From positions 6,424-70,423 of the forward strand of contig CAAGDX010000005.1 of NCBI GenBank assembly GCA_900768685.1: a stretch of 64,000 nucleotides of DNA, written 5' to 3'. Under the pieces are notes generated by a model. It did no database searches. It was not told where the DNA came from and was given only the letters and a program-made list of their open reading frames with translations. This stretch comes from Bacteroidales bacterium (GTDB taxonomy: Bacteria > Bacteroidota > Bacteroidia > Bacteroidales > Muribaculaceae). Positions within the stretch are counted from its first letter, which is position 1. The number at the start of each line of letters is the position of its first letter. A program made the position numbers and the translations under genes. Positions 62,705-64,000 of the stretch are shown here, piece by piece.

Positions 62705-62735
62705 TTGCAGAATACGAATAAAAAACGTAAATTTG
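62705..62735 (+). promoter_or_regulatory. ilvC promoter
   Basis: TTG at 62705-62707, 20-bp spacer, TAAATTTG at 62728-62735, with the start codon 36 bp downstream. Confidence 0.6.
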
Positions 62736-62771
62736 TGGCAAAATTAGAAAATTGGCTTAAAAATTATAATT

Positions 62772-63815
62772 ATGGCAAAATTAAATTTTGGCGGTGTTGA
62801 AGAAACCGTCGTAACTCGCGAGGAATTTCCTCTTGAAAAAGCACGTGAAATTCTCAAAGATGAAACTATTGCAGTCATTGGTTATGGTGTACAAGGACCC
62901 GGCCAGGGACAAAACCTCCGTGACAATGGTTTTAACGTAATTATCGGTCAGCGTGCCGGCAAAACTTACGATAAGGCTGTTGCAGACGGTTGGAAACCGG
63001 GTGAAACACTCTTCAGTATTGAAGAAGCATGTGAAAAAGGTACTATTATCTGCTGCTTGCTCTCTGATGCTGCTGTAATCAGTGTTTGGCCTACAATCAA
63101 GAAAGCTCTCTCTGCAGGAAAAGCATTATATTTCTCTCATGGCTTTGCTATCACTTGGAGCGACCGCACAGGCGTTGTGCCTCCTGCAGATGTTGACGTG
63201 ATAATGGTAGCTCCTAAAGGTTCCGGTGCATCAGTACGCAGCTTGTTCCTTGAAGGTCGTGGCATCAACTCCTCTTTTGCTGTATATCAGGATGCTACAG
63301 GCAAGGCACTTGACCGTACTCTTGCTCTCGGTATCGGTATCGGTTCCGGCTATCTTTTTGAAACTACATTTACTCGTGAAGCGGTCAGCGACCTTACAGG
63401 TGAACGCGGTTCTCTTATGGGTGCTATCCAGGGTCTTTTCCTTGCACAGTATGAAGTGCTCCGTGAAAACGGTCACACTCCGTCTGAGGCATTCAATGAA
63501 ACAGTGGAAGAACTTTCACAGTCACTTATGCCACTCATCGCTACTAAAGGTATGGACTGGATGTACGCAAACTGCTCTACTACCGCTCAGCGTGGTGCTT
63601 TGGACTGGATGGGCCCGTTCCACGATGCTATCAAACCGGTTGTACAGCAACTTTATAAGAGCGTAAAAGATGGTGTTGAAGCACAGAAATCTATCGACAG
63701 CAACTCTCAGCCGGGTTATCGCGAAGGTCTTAACGAAGAACTCCGTCAGCTTCGCGAAAGTGAACTCTGGCGTACCGGTGAAACTGTCCGCAAACTCCGT
63801 CCGGAAAACAATTAA
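62772..63815 (+). CDS. ilvC: Ketol-acid reductoisomerase IlvC
   Basis: Second step of valine, leucine and isoleucine synthesis. The 347-residue class I enzyme has the Rossmann start IAVIGYGVQGPGQGQNLRDN (about residues 35-54), HGFAITW, VAPKGSGASVRSLFLEG, and the metal-binding Glu residues in SDLTGERGSLMGAIQGLF and NETVEELSQSLMPLI. It has its own promoter and terminator, and no ilvB, ilvN or ilvD gene is beside it, which is unusual because these are often clustered. A group II intron begins 73 bp after its stop. Confidence 0.96.
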   Translation: MAKLNFGGVEETVVTREEFPLEKAREILKDETIAVIGYGVQGPGQGQNLRDNGFNVIIGQRAGKTYDKAVADGWKPGETLFSIEEACEKGTIICCLLSDAAVISVWPTIKKALSAGKALYFSHGFAITWSDRTGVVPPADVDVIMVAPKGSGASVRSLFLEGRGINSSFAVYQDATGKALDRTLALGIGIGSGYLFETTFTREAVSDLTGERGSLMGAIQGLFLAQYEVLRENGHTPSEAFNETVEELSQSLMPLIATKGMDWMYANCSTTAQRGALDWMGPFHDAIKPVVQQLYKSVKDGVEAQKSIDSNSQPGYREGLNEELRQLRESELWRTGETVRKLRPENN

Positions 63816-63818
63816 GAT

Positions 63819-63850
63819 AATGCATAATTCATAATGCATAATGCATAATG
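63819..63850. repeat. ATGCATAAT-type repeat after ilvC
   Basis: Four consecutive units (ATGCATAATTCATAATGCAT and so on), the same family as at 9581-9660 and 49850-49875. Confidence 0.8.
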
Positions 63851-63851
63851 C

Positions 63852-63887
63852 AAAAGCGGTGATGCGAAAGCGTTGCCGCTTTTTTTT
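63852..63887 (+). terminator. ilvC terminator
   Basis: 14-bp stem (63852-63865 with 63870-63883, including GU pairs) closed by a GAAA tetraloop, then a T-run. The group II intron starts 6 bp after the stem. Confidence 0.92.
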
Positions 63888-63888
63888 A

Positions 63889-64000
63889 GTTCGCCCGACA
63901 TGGGCATAATCTAATGGGTGAAAGTCCCGAGCGCGCCCCGATAGCGGGAAGCGCATAGTCCGAGGCAACGGTGTCCACCGCGAGGGGAATCGGAAGGAAG
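63889..64000 (+). mobile_element. Group II intron, class C-like, 5' end only
   Basis: The sequence from 63889 (GTTCGCCCGACATGGGC) through GGGTGAAAGTCCCGA, ACGGTGTCCACCGCGAGG and GAATCGGAAGGAAG follows the conserved domain I start of bacterial group IIC introns such as the one from Oceanobacillus iheyensis (comparison from memory). Group IIC introns insert just after transcription terminators, and this one lies directly behind the ilvC terminator. The third base (GTTCG) differs from the usual GTGYG 5' end. The reverse transcriptase gene and the rest lie beyond the window. Confidence 0.85.

Noticed and set aside
63889..64000. Riboswitch or RNase P reading of the GGGTGAAAGTCCCGA motif
   Set aside because: The order of the other motifs and the place behind a terminator fit a group IIC intron, not those RNAs.

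Overview
The window comes from a member of the phylum Bacteroidota, most likely order Bacteroidales. The evidence is the gene content (LptF-type permease beside ribBA, a short SerA with an active-site Lys, DUF5715 and PCMD-type secreted proteins, SusE-like starch modules, type IX-like C-terminal tails) and many promoters of the form TTG-N18..21-TAnnTTTGC. The genus cannot be fixed from the sequence. Most of the window is ordinary chromosome: dense, short operons on both strands, separated by strong hairpin terminators.

Layout. 1-3163: 3' part of uppP, then truB, queA and a DUF2148 Cys protein on the + strand. 3394-4530: secreted His/Gly repeat protein. 4600-6479 (-): tsaB and a Cys/Met-metabolism PLP enzyme. 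6585-9588: trpS, trmD, argD. 9763-12200: ssb-like gene and an OPT transporter. 12445-14454: serC-serA. 14529-16778 (-): PiT phosphate transporter with a PhoU-like tail. 16941-22514 (-): a giant GH97 enzyme with starch-binding-type modules. 22858-24342: guaB. 24485-33031 (-): an apparent six-gene operon with a Cus/Czc-type heavy-metal efflux pump, a His/Cys-rich small protein, a lipoprotein and an M3 peptidase. 33254-39495: aspartate aminotransferase, LptF-like permease, ribBA, pckA. 39654-47404: a three-gene unit of a DUF5715 lipoprotein, a giant AsmA-like protein and a Dna2-like nuclease-helicase. 47399-49843: a YigZ/IMPACT protein and dnaX.

49844-52143 is the most unusual stretch. It holds a 377-bp element whose four palindromes are repeated in mirror order, then a promoter whose spacer is a (TA)10 microsatellite, a leader with a 30-codon ORF ending inside a terminator loop, a secreted starch-binding-type protein, and an array of short tandem repeats with a long hairpin. 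52144-59279 holds a SpoU methyltransferase, a PCMD protein, a lactonase-type beta-propeller, initiator tRNA-Met, a WYL regulator, a sodium:solute symporter, thyA and a TerB-DnaJ protein. 59519-62650 is a large secreted adhesin-like protein, 62772-63815 is a lone ilvC, and the window ends inside the 5' domain of a group IIC-like intron placed just after a terminator.

Three dispersed repeat types lie between genes: a 9-bp AGCTAnnnn minisatellite (three places), an ATGCATAATTCATAAT repeat (three places), and GC-rich palindromes (the mirror element and one inside dnaX). The best candidates for something new are the TA-spacer promoter with its leader and secreted protein, the mirror palindrome element, and the Dna2-like nuclease-helicase coupled to an AsmA-like protein.
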